Shown: positions 53,597-62,689 of the stretch, piece after piece | Position numbering within the stretch: position 1 is the first letter of the stretch | Layout: each line of letters opens with the position of its first letter | NCBI GenBank assembly: GCA_030744755.1 | Contig: JASLPY010000005.1 | Coordinates: 57,043-121,042, forward strand | Source of the DNA: Kiritimatiellia bacterium | GTDB taxonomy: Bacteria > Verrucomicrobiota > Kiritimatiellia > UBA8416 > JADHWI01 | Direction of reading: 5' to 3' | DNA: 64,000 nt | Position numbers and translations under genes: made by a program | Notes under the pieces: model-generated | Told to the model about the DNA's origin: nothing | Database searches by the model: none | Seen by the model: only the letters and a program-made list of their open reading frames with translations

Positions 53597-54091
53597 CTAG
53601 TCCTTGTTGATCAATGTGCTGAAGCTGTCGGTCAAGTGACTGCCCGAAGCAGTTGAGTAATATGAAACCAGAACGACAACTTCGAGATAATCTGACTCGG
53701 TGATCTCATCCTCTATGGTCCCGGTGGCATCATGACCAAAGATGGCGACTCTTCGCCCCACAAAATAACCCGGGCGAATCTGTATTAATTCGTTTTCGTA
53801 AGGGTTCTGGAGTAGTATCCCATCGAATCCCGCGGACTTTATCTCTTCAACCTTCTGCATGGCCATCGATCTTGCGGCCACAACATCGACCTGGTTGACA
53901 GAGTTCTTGACGCCGAGGATCCCTGAGGAATAGAGTCCAGCCGTGCTTACGCCTATTATTCCCATGGCAATGACGTTCTCGATCAGAGTCACCCCGGAAC
54001 ATCGCTTCCTTGTTGACCTAGATCGCGTGCCCGAACCCTCAATGCCGGGAATGAATGCCATAACTCTGGTCAACCAGACGGGGGATCTCAT
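53597..54091 (-). CDS. Prepilin-type protein (PilV-like minor pilin)
   Basis: A 164-residue protein. The pilin motif is CSGVTLIENVIAMGIIGVST, where G/V is the processing site and Glu the fifth mature residue, with a long basic leader before it. The globular part is short. The ATG at 54091 has GGGAGAG seven bases upstream; an alternative ATG at 54061 would shorten the leader. It is the first gene of the pilin-like group. Confidence 0.8.
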   Translation of the reverse strand: MRSPVWLTRVMAFIPGIEGSGTRSRSTRKRCSGVTLIENVIAMGIIGVSTAGLYSSGILGVKNSVNQVDVVAARSMAMQKVEEIKSAGFDGILLQNPYENELIQIRPGYFVGRRVAIFGHDATGTIEDEITESDYLEVVVLVSYYSTASGSHLTDSFSTLINKD

Positions 54092-54503
54092 AATTCTGCT
54101 CTCCCTGCTTTTTTTTCGCGTAACTTCAATGCAGAGCACTTGCACAATCCGTGCCAGCGGTGAAACGGACCTGAGTTTTATGACCCCAAGCTCCACAACA
54201 ATGTGCCCCCGAAGGACTTCGAGAATATGCGCTTCTCGAGGTCAGGAACAGGAGAGGTGTTCGGAATGTCAGAATTTGAGACAAAGCGGACGGATGCTCG
54301 TGCCTTTCAGAGATGTCCCCGAAGAGGGCGTAATCAACCCTGATGCCGCCTGATTCCAGGCTGGAAACGGGCTTCGGAGCATACTACAATCTGCATCAGA
54401 GGATTTCTTTTGTTAATCACCACCTGTTAGTAGTCGCTGGTGCAAGAACTGCTTGAAGGGAGTTCGCAATCCTCTCCAGGGAATCGGGATTCAAGTACAA
54501 AGG
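54092..54503. other. Divergent region between pilin-like genes and membrane-protein gene
   Basis: About 410 bp. It holds the binding site of the PilV-like gene at its left end and the leader of the next gene at its right end. I see no clear gene or promoter pair. Confidence 0.4.
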
Positions 54504-55487
54504 ATGATCGGTGTGATGGATGACCGCAATTCTTCGGCGTCGAGAACAAACCAGAGTAGAAACGTTCTGGCCGTTCTGTTCTTCCTGGGTGTTTCGTGGT
54601 TTCGATCCTACATGGAAACGGGCGTCTTCGCTCAACCGTCGTATTTTGGTCTCTACGTTGGCTGGCATCATGTGCTGTGGATGCTTACCATAGTGCTTTC
54701 TATCATCCTTCTTGCTCACGGGATCCTGCGTGTTCCGGTCACGCGTCTACTCTGGCTCATGTATGGTGGAGTCGTGATGCTGATGCCGCTGCTGTATGGA
54801 CTTGTCACCGGCAAACCGCTTGAAATGGACTATCTCCGCGGTTCGCCGATAGAACTGCTCAAACACACAGTGAGCTTCTGCGTTACCTACCCGCCAAACC
54901 GACCACTCGCCATCGAGCTTGGAACGATATTCGTGTGTATGCTCGCAGTGGGCTATGGCTATTCGAGAAGCTTGCTCAAGCCGCTACTCCTTGCAGTGGC
55001 CGTTCAGGTTGTCGGCAGTATGCTTGCTGTTGACTGGATGGGAACAGGATCTAACAGCAGGGGGCTGATTACCGTTTCCACCCGTCTGACTCATCATCCT
55101 ATGATGTCCGTTGTACTGTTGCATGTGGTAACGGTTCTTGTGCTGATCGCCATGTCTCGGGCACAGAAAGGACACGCTTCGGGAACCGAGCGGAGACAAG
55201 TTGCTCTTCAGGTCTTCCTTGTTTGGCTGTGTGTCAGCGTTCTCTTACGACTGTCGGGCTGGTCCGCAAAGGTATTCGACTGCGTGGTCTGCGGACTGCC
55301 TTTTGCTTCCCTTACGCTTCTGCTTGTTCACCCAAGACATGTCAGGCAAGGAAGATGGGCATGGGCTGATGTTTGCCTTTTATCCCTGGTTGCTTTACAG
55401 TTTGCCGTAATGCTCCCCATCTTTCTGCACCAGGAAGGCAGATTCAACCCTTTCCTTAACGCGCCGTATACGGGTTACGGGTCATGA
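54504..55487 (+). CDS. Polytopic membrane protein of unknown function
   Basis: A 327-residue protein with about eight to nine hydrophobic helices, for example VLWMLTIVLSIILLAHGIL, LLWLMYGGVVMLMPLLYGLV, ELGTIFVCMLAVGYGYS, LLKPLLLAVAVQVVGSMLA, VVLLHVVTVLVLIAM and LQVFLVWLCVSVLLRLSGW. I do not recognise a family. The stop overlaps the start of the UbiA gene (ATGA), so the two are coupled and may act on a shared lipid. Start position is uncertain: ATG at 54504 or 54516. Confidence 0.7.
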   Translation: MIGVMDDRNSSASRTNQSRNVLAVLFFLGVSWFRSYMETGVFAQPSYFGLYVGWHHVLWMLTIVLSIILLAHGILRVPVTRLLWLMYGGVVMLMPLLYGLVTGKPLEMDYLRGSPIELLKHTVSFCVTYPPNRPLAIELGTIFVCMLAVGYGYSRSLLKPLLLAVAVQVVGSMLAVDWMGTGSNSRGLITVSTRLTHHPMMSVVLLHVVTVLVLIAMSRAQKGHASGTERRQVALQVFLVWLCVSVLLRLSGWSAKVFDCVVCGLPFASLTLLLVHPRHVRQGRWAWADVCLLSLVALQFAVMLPIFLHQEGRFNPFLNAPYTGYGS

Positions 55488-56299
55488 ACCCTTTCGATTA
55501 CATGCGCCTGACGCGGGTGGACGTTACGCTTATCGCTTTCTTCTCGTACCTGATAGGGGGGAAGCTTGTCAGCCCTTTGAAGATAGAAGACGGTTTCGTC
55601 GCCGCGGCCATCGCTTTCATCTCAACTAATTCAATATACTCGCTTAACGCATGGGCGGACAGGGACATAGACAGGGTGAATAGCCCTGATCGTCCGGTTG
55701 CATCGGGTCGTATTCCGGCTGCAGATGCCCTGCGCTACGCTCTTGTCATGCTTGTCCTGTCCGTGACCTACCCATGGTTTGTTGCAACTTCGTACACTTC
55801 CCTTGGCCTGTTTCTTCTCCTCCCACTGCTGGGCGTGTTGTATTCGGTTCCGCAGATCTACCTGAAAAGGAATGCGCCGGCTGCAGTTCTGGTAACTTCC
55901 ACGGGATTGTTGGTTCCAATCCTCTTGGGATACGTTATGCACGGGGGAAGCGGCGCGAACTCGGCCTTCTTCATTATGTTGTATGTATTCTGCCTGAGCG
56001 TAGTTCCCCTGAAAGACATAACGGATGTCGATGGCGACACGCGAGCCGGGATAGACAATCTCTACCACAGGTATGGTCGCCGACTTCTTATTGTCTGTTT
56101 GCTGGGCTTGACGGTTGACGCAGTTCTGCTGTCGTTGCTGCCCTTGAGAACCGACCTGAAGGTCTTCATGGGTGTATTGATCATGTCTTCTTCTCTGTCG
56201 GTGATTCTATACGGCAACAAGCTGAACCGTCTATACGCGGCGATCATTCGTCTAACTGTCTTCGCCGGCGTGATACTGTGCGCTTCACTTGTTTTCTGA
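55484..56299 (+). CDS. UbiA-family prenyltransferase
   Basis: A 271-residue integral membrane enzyme with about eight helices. The first aspartate motif is NAWADRDIDRVNSPDRPVAS (N-x3-D-x3-D, binding the prenyl diphosphate). The second is KDITDVDGDTRAGIDNL. UbiA enzymes attach prenyl chains to aromatics, hemes or sugar phosphates (quinones, heme O, archaeal-type lipids, DPPR). The acceptor cannot be told from sequence. The pairing with an unrecognised polytopic protein is unusual. Confidence 0.88.
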   Translation: MNPFDYMRLTRVDVTLIAFFSYLIGGKLVSPLKIEDGFVAAAIAFISTNSIYSLNAWADRDIDRVNSPDRPVASGRIPAADALRYALVMLVLSVTYPWFVATSYTSLGLFLLLPLLGVLYSVPQIYLKRNAPAAVLVTSTGLLVPILLGYVMHGGSGANSAFFIMLYVFCLSVVPLKDITDVDGDTRAGIDNLYHRYGRRLLIVCLLGLTVDAVLLSLLPLRTDLKVFMGVLIMSSSLSVILYGNKLNRLYAAIIRLTVFAGVILCASLVF

Positions 56300-56676
56300 C
56301 GGGTGGTTACAGTTTCCCGCGCCTGCCGCAGCAAGCGGTGATCATCCGCTACGACTGTTCAACGCCGAACACATCGAACACACATGGGCTCAGAACTCCT
56401 CCTTGCCCGGAATCGGCAAACCCTTTAGTAGTAGTGGGTTTCGCTGGATCGCCGTCGCTGGCACGCATAATGCGATTCACCTTTTCGCGGACCTAAGACG
56501 AACGCCGCATAGAAAAAAGGGGAGATTGTGGAACACCATGTGTCGCTCGGTGCCGGGTTTAACTTAAAGAAGCATCAACCGTTTAAATCACCTGCATGCA
56601 CGCGTTCGATTCTGGAGCGTGAGGGAGACAGGATGACTGCCTGTATAGAGCTAAGTGCACGAAAGAGGGGTGTCCG
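56300..56676. other. Intergenic region after the UbiA gene
   Basis: About 377 bp. An AAACCC/GGGTTT stem lies near its centre, but no T run follows it. A GAGGGG binding site for the DsrE-like gene stands at its right end. I find no gene. Confidence 0.4.
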
Positions 56677-57270
56677 ATGATCACTCTGACTGACGAATTG
56701 CGGCAGAAACGAACCAACTCACTCATGCACGAGCTCGAGAATGATGTTGCCAGGCTCCGCAGAGAGATAAAGAAGGAAAGACGGGAGAACTCAGTCTCGA
56801 TTGTGTGTTTCAGCGGCGAGTGGGACAAGCTCTTTGCCACTTTTTCAATTGCCAACGGCGCGCTGGAGATGGGGCAGGAGGTCCACCTGTTTTTCACGTT
56901 CTGGGGCGCAACAGCTCTAAGAAAGGTGAACGGCGACGGCGGGATGCAGACTCAGAGGTCGCTGCTGCAGCGAATGCTCGGCTGGATGCTCCCGTCAGGG
57001 ATTGCGGGAGCCCCGCTGTCGAAGATGCACTTCTTCGGGCTCGGGAAGCTTATGATGGGACGATTACTCCGGCAGAAAGGCGTGGACGATCTGCAGGCGC
57101 TTGTATCCCGTGCGAGGGAGATGGTCGCACATTTTCATTGCTGCGACACCTCGCTGCAGCTTCTTGGATGGAGTTGCAGGGACCTTGAGGATGGCGAACG
57201 CACGGACTGGTGTGGTGTCACGTCATTTCTCGGGCAGGCGATGAAAGGGAAAACGACTCTCTTCATCTAA
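56677..57270 (+). CDS. DsrE/DsrF-like family protein
   Basis: A 197-residue protein. A coiled N-terminal segment (LMHELENDVARLRREIKKER) precedes a DsrE-type alpha/beta domain with VSIVCFSGEWDKLFATFSIA, GALEMGQEVHLFFTFWGATA and the cysteine-bearing stretch HFHCCDTSLQLLGWSC. Members relay sulfur or act as putative peroxiredoxin-like proteins; the Cys residues suit sulfur transfer, but the substrate is unknown. A second, truncated copy of this family follows 58 bp downstream. GAGGGG precedes the ATG. Confidence 0.8.
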   Translation: MITLTDELRQKRTNSLMHELENDVARLRREIKKERRENSVSIVCFSGEWDKLFATFSIANGALEMGQEVHLFFTFWGATALRKVNGDGGMQTQRSLLQRMLGWMLPSGIAGAPLSKMHFFGLGKLMMGRLLRQKGVDDLQALVSRAREMVAHFHCCDTSLQLLGWSCRDLEDGERTDWCGVTSFLGQAMKGKTTLFI

Positions 57271-57327
57271 GCAGTAGATCTTGGCAGAGCAACTGGCATA
57301 CCACCAGAGAGAGGTCATGATACGGCA

Positions 57328-57486
57328 ATGAACTCGAACGAACCTGACTCCATGATAGTGCTGACAGCCGGAAAGCAGGACCGCGGAACACGGGCTACGC
57401 TCGCATTCGCATGGGCCTGCGCGGTCCTGGTCATGGGGAAATCGGTAAACCTGTATCTCACGATGGATGGAACGGACAGAGGTTTG
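57328..57486 (+). pseudogene. Truncated DsrE-like gene fragment
   Basis: The first 53 codons (MNSNEPDSMIVLTAGKQDRG, then AFAWACAVLVMGKSVNLYLT) match the start of a DsrE domain, including the first strand, helix and second strand. After about 57486 the similarity stops and the frame continues as unrelated sequence into the hicA gene. The 3' half seems to have been replaced by sequence leading to the toxin-antitoxin pair. Confidence 0.6.
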
Positions 57487-57572
57487 CATTTTACGCTCTG
57501 CCGCTCATCGTCCTATTGTTGTGCCAGAGAATGGAATAGACGAAAACACGCACAAGGTGATATCGTACAATC

Positions 57573-57827
57573 ATGGGAAAACACGAGAAGCTGTATCAGC
57601 ACATCCTGCTCCGACGGTCGGACGCTAACGTTCCTTTTGGCGGACTGTGCGCACTTCTCAAGCGGTTGGGATTTGCCGAACGGATCAGAGGAGATCACCA
57701 CATCTTCACGATGCACGGAGTCGACGAGATACTGAATCTGCAGCCGAGAAACGGCAAAGGCAAACCATACCAGGTGAAACAGGTGCGCGATGTGATTCTG
57801 CATTACAATCTGAGACTGGAGGACTGA
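57573..57827 (+). CDS. hicA: HicA-type toxin
   Basis: An 84-residue HicA-like mRNA interferase toxin (double-stranded RNA-binding-type fold). The predicted catalytic histidine lies in RIRGDHHIFTMHG (family motif G-[ST]-H-h), preceded by LLKRLGFAERI. The C-terminal QVKQVRDVILHYNL stands for the usual helix. hicB follows after two bases. It sits just after the truncated DsrE fragment. Confidence 0.85.
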   Translation: MGKHEKLYQHILLRRSDANVPFGGLCALLKRLGFAERIRGDHHIFTMHGVDEILNLQPRNGKGKPYQVKQVRDVILHYNLRLED

Positions 57828-57829
57828 CC

Positions 57830-58042
57830 ATGGGATCGAAATACGAAATCATCATTTTCTGGAGCGAAGAAGACGGAGCCTTCGTCGCGGAAGTGCCAGA
57901 GCTTCCCGGCTGTATGGCCGACGGAAAGACCTATCAGGAAGCCCTCTCCAGCGCTGAGCAGATCATTCAGGAGTGGGTTGAGACTGCCAAGGAACTGGGT
58001 CGCACGGTGCCCGAGCCAAGGGGTCGTCTGGCATATGCCTGA
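57830..58042 (+). CDS. hicB: HicB-type antitoxin
   Basis: A 70-residue HicB antitoxin of the short type: YEIIIFWSEEDGAFVAEVPE, then LPGCMADGKTYQEALSSAEQ, the partial RNase H-like fold typical of HicB. No DNA-binding C-terminal domain is present, so operon autoregulation would need another factor. GGAGG lies before the ATG. It neutralises the toxin encoded immediately upstream. Confidence 0.88.
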   Translation: MGSKYEIIIFWSEEDGAFVAEVPELPGCMADGKTYQEALSSAEQIIQEWVETAKELGRTVPEPRGRLAYA

Positions 58043-58073
58043 TTGATATCTTGGCACAACAGTCGCACCGCGA

Positions 58074-58111
58074 CACGGAAAGGCCGCGCTCAAAAGCGAG
58101 TCCCTTCCGTG
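58074..58111. other. Strong hairpin downstream of hicB (possible bidirectional terminator)
   Basis: CACGGAA and TTCCGTG form the outer stem, GG/CC continues it with one mismatch, and CGCT/AGCG forms an inner stem with a small loop. It lies between the convergent hicB and C25 peptidase genes. There is no T run on either side, so the role is uncertain. Confidence 0.4.
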
Positions 58112-58246
58112 CAGGTCATGCAGGCGTTGAAGAGGGTTTCCGGCGGTCCTTTTCGCATAGAAACCAGTTAGGATCGGAGTAGCTGACAGCTTCACGATTC
58201 AGATGGAAAAAACCGACGCCTGACACGAATCAACGCAGAGCCAGAT

Positions 58247-61200
58247 CTACTCATCGAGTCTAACTCTAAAGATGCAGAGATTGGTATCAGCGCTGAAGTT
58301 GTACTCGTTTTCGGGTGGAGATCCGTCCAGTCCCGAAACGATGATTGTGAAATCCCCGCTGGGGCTGGATGCCCCCTCGATGGCGTAGTTCTTGCCTGAC
58401 TCACCGGTCCAGCGGATCACCACACCGTCACCACCCTGTGAGATAGCCGTGATCATCAGAACTGACGAGCTGTCAAGAGGGTCTGTACCGGCAAGGAACT
58501 CCTCGTACGTGGTGTGCCCATCGCAGTCGGCATCCGCGTCAGCCCCGCTGATCGCCGGATCGTCAAGCTGTGAAACGTCAAGCCGGGCCTGTTGCCATTG
58601 TTCAAAGGCAGACAACTCAGAGGTCACAGTTACCATATATGGCCCATGAGTGCACTGGTTTCCGTTGTGCGCTAGTTCTACGAGTTGGTACGTATACGTT
58701 TTCCCTGGAACAGCACCATCGTCCACCACGCTGTAATCGCCGGTCCCAAAGGCAACAATCGGCTCCGCGTTCAAGCGCACGAAGAGCCCGTTCTCGTCTT
58801 TCCGTTCGAGAAGGAATCCCCCGGTGCCGCTTTCAATGGAGGTGCGCCAGCGAACCACAACTTTGCCATCCTCCCCGGTTGCCGTGAAAGAACTGATGAC
58901 TGCCAGGGTCGGTTGCCGTGCGACCTGGTAGTCTTCGACTTCACCATCGTCTGCAGGTCCCAGGGGGGACAGGTTCCCGGATGAATTGAACCTGAACCTG
59001 GCGTAGGTAGGATTGGCTGTCATTGTTGGCGATACGCTAAAGGTCAAGCTGTTGCTGCCGGCACTGAGAGAAAAATCATCAAACAACTGCTCGCCTGCGT
59101 CGCCCCAGTCACCATCTCCATTGAAATCAATCCACGCATTCAAGACTCCGTCAGTGGAAGCAATAACTACTACGCTTGCGCTCTCTCCGGGGAGGAAACC
59201 CGATGAGAAAACAACACCGTCTTCATCCTCCGTTCCGTCCTGGTCGTCACCAACCCCCGCACTTTCACTGGGACCGTTCGTCTCAGCATCGATACTTGAA
59301 CCAAGGTACAATCCTGCCACGACGGCATGACGGGCCCCGTCGTCGTTCACGTCGGTTGGATACATGTTGCCCGGTGCGTCACCGAAGTCATAATCAAGGG
59401 CTGCGCTGCCGTATACGATTGTGGCTGGATCTCCGAGGAGGTTATAAGAATAGCGCATTATGGGAACACCCCCCTCGACTCCATAACGTTGCAACGCTGC
59501 AACAATTCCGTCTCCCATTCTCACGACGTCGCCGGAGAACGACGTCTCAAGAAACTCTTCGTTCAGAATCCGGCTTTCCGAACTCCAGGCCAGTCCAATG
59601 CTGGACCAGACCCCGACGCAACCGCCCTGGGACTGTACAACCAGGGATTCCGAGAGGGAATCATAACCCGACTGGGCAAACTTTCCGAAATCGCACGTCA
59701 TTGCGAGGACCAGGGGCGGTCCGGCCGAGTTGGTCAGGGATGACAGGTCTGACTCCTCGAGTATACCTTCGTCTGCCAGTTTCGCGGCATGACCATGGCC
59801 GATGTAGTTGAAGATGCTGCATCCGGCGTTCAGGCCGTCAATGGTCATAGACGTTGTTTCGCTGAGTGTATGTTCCTCGAGATAGACTTTCTCGACTGCC
59901 ATGTTTGTCGGCAGGAAAGCGGCGGCCGCATCGCTGAGGGCCGAGAAATCGCCTGCAGCATCCGGGTTATCGGCCAGAAACAACCCTCGAGATTTCCATG
60001 TTCCACCGTCTTCGTATGCGACTATCTTGTCAATCACCGCGGCCATCTCGGTTGCATTCATCACGGGCAGACGGCCTATACTCATTTCCGGATCGCCATC
60101 ACCGTCGGTATCAGCCATCCGTATGTCTGAGAACAGCAGGCCCTGAAATGAACCAACCGGCATCGAGGGAATCAGGCAGTCTCCATTGCCCAGGTAGTCC
60201 TTGTAGTCATAAGACCCCTCGCCGGCCAAAAGGACATATTGCGGCGGTTTTGCCCATGAGGAGTACGTATAGGCCAGGAATTCCTGTATTGCATCGGGGT
60301 TGGCAATCCCGTTGTTGAATTCGTTGTATACGTCAACAACGTCGACCACTCGTGTATCCAGTCCCTGGGCCTCACGCCGTGATGCCAGTTCCGTCGACCC
60401 GGCAAGAAGTGCCGAAGGTGTGATAATGATGTAGTCTGCCTCGTTCCCTGCATCCGTAAGCCCGGCATCGAAGTCTCCCTCGATGCTGGCAGGGCTCAAT
60501 ACTGCACTGTCGACTGTTGCCAGGTATCGACTCTCACTCGATGCAATCTCAAAACTTGCCCTGTAGGCGTCCGGCGCGCCGTCTATAGTTACTGCGTCGA
60601 TGATGGAAGGGCAGTACGCATCGGTGATATTGAGTACGGTCATATTCGTCTCGGCGAGCCCTGAGACGGTAGCAACAGCGTTGGTGTTGTCATGAACGGT
60701 GAGACTGCCATTGACAGCGGCGTGCTGTCGGTCATATTCCACCTCAAAACTGTCGATATACACGAAACTGTACGGAACGTCTGTATCCAGCAAGGCCTCA
60801 ACTTCCAGAGCGTTGCTGTCATCCAGCAGTAACGACTGCGACACGCTTGAAGTAACTACACATTCCGTCTTGCCGTCCCACAGTTTCTCGCCAATCGCTG
60901 TCCCGTTCAAGTAAAGGCAAACGTGGTTATCCGGATAAGCAGATGTGTTCGCGCCACCGTGGAGAGTAGTCGTTATGATGGCGGCGTTCGATGAAGTTCC
61001 GGGATCTTGAAGCTCAAAAGTCAGTGTCTTACGATCATAGCCGGGGTACCCGGCAAAAAGATAATCCCAGACCCAGAAATCCTCTCCGGCCTTACTGTAG
61101 ACAGCGGTGGGAGCATACGCTTGTTGCTCAAAATGAAGTCTCTCGCGAAAAGTGAGTGTCTCCGGGACGGGTGACGGCTGGTTGCCATGGGTTCTTGTCA

Positions 61201-62065
61201 TCACCACACCGTTGTTGCCTTCCTGGAGCCAATAGACGTTGTCCCACGTGTAAATGCTGTCTATGGTTTCACCGTGAAACAGTATTCCGGAGTTGCCGGT
61301 TTCCCCCAGCCATGCCACGTCGTTGCCCTGGCATGACAGCTCAATGCGGGCAGACCCGATCCACTCCGACACCTGCGATTCTGAGACACCTAGTGCTGCG
61401 GCGATTTCCCCTGAACTCACACGGTGAAGCCCGGTCTGTCTGACGGTGATTCTTGCCCGCTCGGCGATTGAACTGCTTTGCCTGGTTTGTCGGGCGGCGT
61501 GCGTTCGCTTGCCGGCAGAATTGTCCGTGCTGGCCGCCTGTTGCTCTAATGTTCTATGAGGTGTGCGGACGTAGACGGTGGTATCAGGGGCATCGTCTAT
61601 TCTAGACGTTCCCTTCTTAACCTCACACTGCCCTGCAAACGTTGAACGCCCCTCGGAATCCACCCTGATTAGACGATAGTAGAGAGGCGGGTCGCTGGAC
61701 TCCAGATTATCCACGTACCGGTAGGTTCCTCCCCCGGGCGAAACCAGGAGCCCCGGCAGCAACCGTTTGTTAACTTGTCTGCCGGGCCCATTCTCCGAAT
61801 CCATTCTGAACACGTGGAACCCCACGGTATCGGCTTCCGGGCCGGTTTCCCATTCCAGGCTCACCATGTTGCCTGCAATGCGGGCGCTCAGTGACATCAC
61901 AACGACACGTCGGGGAAACGGGAGACCGTGCATGCCGCCATCGTGGTCGTGGCTGGTTTTCCGGGCAGGCGCAGCGTGGCATAGCGGGTAGACAAGAACA
62001 TTGAGCAACACCGCAGCCAACATGGCGTATAGCGTGTGTGGATAGATGTTTTCTTCCCTTCTCAT
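58247..62065 (-). CDS. C25 (gingipain-type) cysteine peptidase with GEVED and C-terminal modules, secreted
   Basis: A 1272-residue secreted protein. The signal peptide (MRREENIYPHTLYAMLAAVL, cleavage near CHAAPA) is followed by a fibronectin-like domain (about 54-140) and a beta-rich propeptide-like region (to about 520). The C25 peptidase domain (about 545-880) keeps the catalytic His757 in FNYIGHGHAAKL and Cys791 in LVLAMTCDFGKFA. A GEVED domain ends in DDGEVEDYQVAR. A second fibronectin-like module, a Ca-binding-type region (DADADCDGHTTYEEFLAG) and a C-terminal module ending CIFRVRLDE complete it. It resembles PorU/gingipain peptidases but lacks an obvious type IX signal. The same C-terminal modules occur in the broken gene at 34871-38442. 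Confidence 0.85.
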   Translation of the reverse strand: MRREENIYPHTLYAMLAAVLLNVLVYPLCHAAPARKTSHDHDGGMHGLPFPRRVVVMSLSARIAGNMVSLEWETGPEADTVGFHVFRMDSENGPGRQVNKRLLPGLLVSPGGGTYRYVDNLESSDPPLYYRLIRVDSEGRSTFAGQCEVKKGTSRIDDAPDTTVYVRTPHRTLEQQAASTDNSAGKRTHAARQTRQSSSIAERARITVRQTGLHRVSSGEIAAALGVSESQVSEWIGSARIELSCQGNDVAWLGETGNSGILFHGETIDSIYTWDNVYWLQEGNNGVVMTRTHGNQPSPVPETLTFRERLHFEQQAYAPTAVYSKAGEDFWVWDYLFAGYPGYDRKTLTFELQDPGTSSNAAIITTTLHGGANTSAYPDNHVCLYLNGTAIGEKLWDGKTECVVTSSVSQSLLLDDSNALEVEALLDTDVPYSFVYIDSFEVEYDRQHAAVNGSLTVHDNTNAVATVSGLAETNMTVLNITDAYCPSIIDAVTIDGAPDAYRASFEIASSESRYLATVDSAVLSPASIEGDFDAGLTDAGNEADYIIITPSALLAGSTELASRREAQGLDTRVVDVVDVYNEFNNGIANPDAIQEFLAYTYSSWAKPPQYVLLAGEGSYDYKDYLGNGDCLIPSMPVGSFQGLLFSDIRMADTDGDGDPEMSIGRLPVMNATEMAAVIDKIVAYEDGGTWKSRGLFLADNPDAAGDFSALSDAAAAFLPTNMAVEKVYLEEHTLSETTSMTIDGLNAGCSIFNYIGHGHAAKLADEGILEESDLSSLTNSAGPPLVLAMTCDFGKFAQSGYDSLSESLVVQSQGGCVGVWSSIGLAWSSESRILNEEFLETSFSGDVVRMGDGIVAALQRYGVEGGVPIMRYSYNLLGDPATIVYGSAALDYDFGDAPGNMYPTDVNDDGARHAVVAGLYLGSSIDAETNGPSESAGVGDDQDGTEDEDGVVFSSGFLPGESASVVVIASTDGVLNAWIDFNGDGDWGDAGEQLFDDFSLSAGSNSLTFSVSPTMTANPTYARFRFNSSGNLSPLGPADDGEVEDYQVARQPTLAVISSFTATGEDGKVVVRWRTSIESGTGGFLLERKDENGLFVRLNAEPIVAFGTGDYSVVDDGAVPGKTYTYQLVELAHNGNQCTHGPYMVTVTSELSAFEQWQQARLDVSQLDDPAISGADADADCDGHTTYEEFLAGTDPLDSSSVLMITAISQGGDGVVIRWTGESGKNYAIEGASSPSGDFTIIVSGLDGSPPENEYNFSADTNLCIFRVRLDE

Positions 62066-62394
62066 CTCTACTGCCTGTTCCTTCCGGCCCCGTATCACCA
62101 CACACTTCGGCCGATTGCCTCGTTGTCCTTTTGCACTGTCCGTGCCGAAATGTCCGCGCCGGGAAGAAACATGGGCGGAATATGCCCAGGGTGTTGAAGA
62201 GCTACAGCAGGGTTGGGCAGAAAAGGCCTTGATAACAGGGGCTTTGAGAGCTGGCAAGAAAGCCGCCGGAACGGCGGCGAATGCGGGATAGGGTGAAAAC
62301 TTGCCTCATGGTGCCGGTAGTCCAAACCGCGAAAATAATGTTCGTATTGGACATGGCTGAACAGAACGGACAGTCGAATAGACTGTAAACATGG

Positions 62395-62572
62395 ACTGGA
62401 GACGGCGGTCCTCCGCCGCTATGGCGCAAGAAATGTGCATGAACGTGACAGATTGGAACGAAGTTCTGAATGTCACAGGCGAATGCCCTGGCATTGCACG
62501 TCCGGCGGAGGCCCGCCGGGCCCAGGATCCTTCTCGGACAGGCTCTAGTCTGCCGTATTCCAGCAATTCCTG
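62395..62572. repeat. GC-rich two-hairpin repeat (family B, copy 2)
   Basis: It begins actggagaCGGCGGtcctCCGCCG (62395-62418), has a ggaacgaagttc palindrome near 62455-62466, and a second hairpin CCGGCGGaggcCCGCCGG near 62502-62519. It is the same architecture as 26383-26540. The region 62066-62689 also contains the upstream area of the C25 gene; no other feature is clear in it. Confidence 0.75.
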
Positions 62573-62689
62573 ACTCTCTCAAACGTGTGGCATGCCTTGT
62601 GCTAATACCATCTACAGCATGGCCCGTACGGATGGGGTAAAAAGGTGCGCACATCCTTCACCAAATGGAAGTGAGAAAGGTCCCAGCCC

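Noticed and set aside
62202..62654. A 150-codon minus-strand frame upstream of the C25 gene
   Set aside because: It runs through the family B repeat and has no conserved product; similarity to the 26.4-kb frame reflects the shared repeat.
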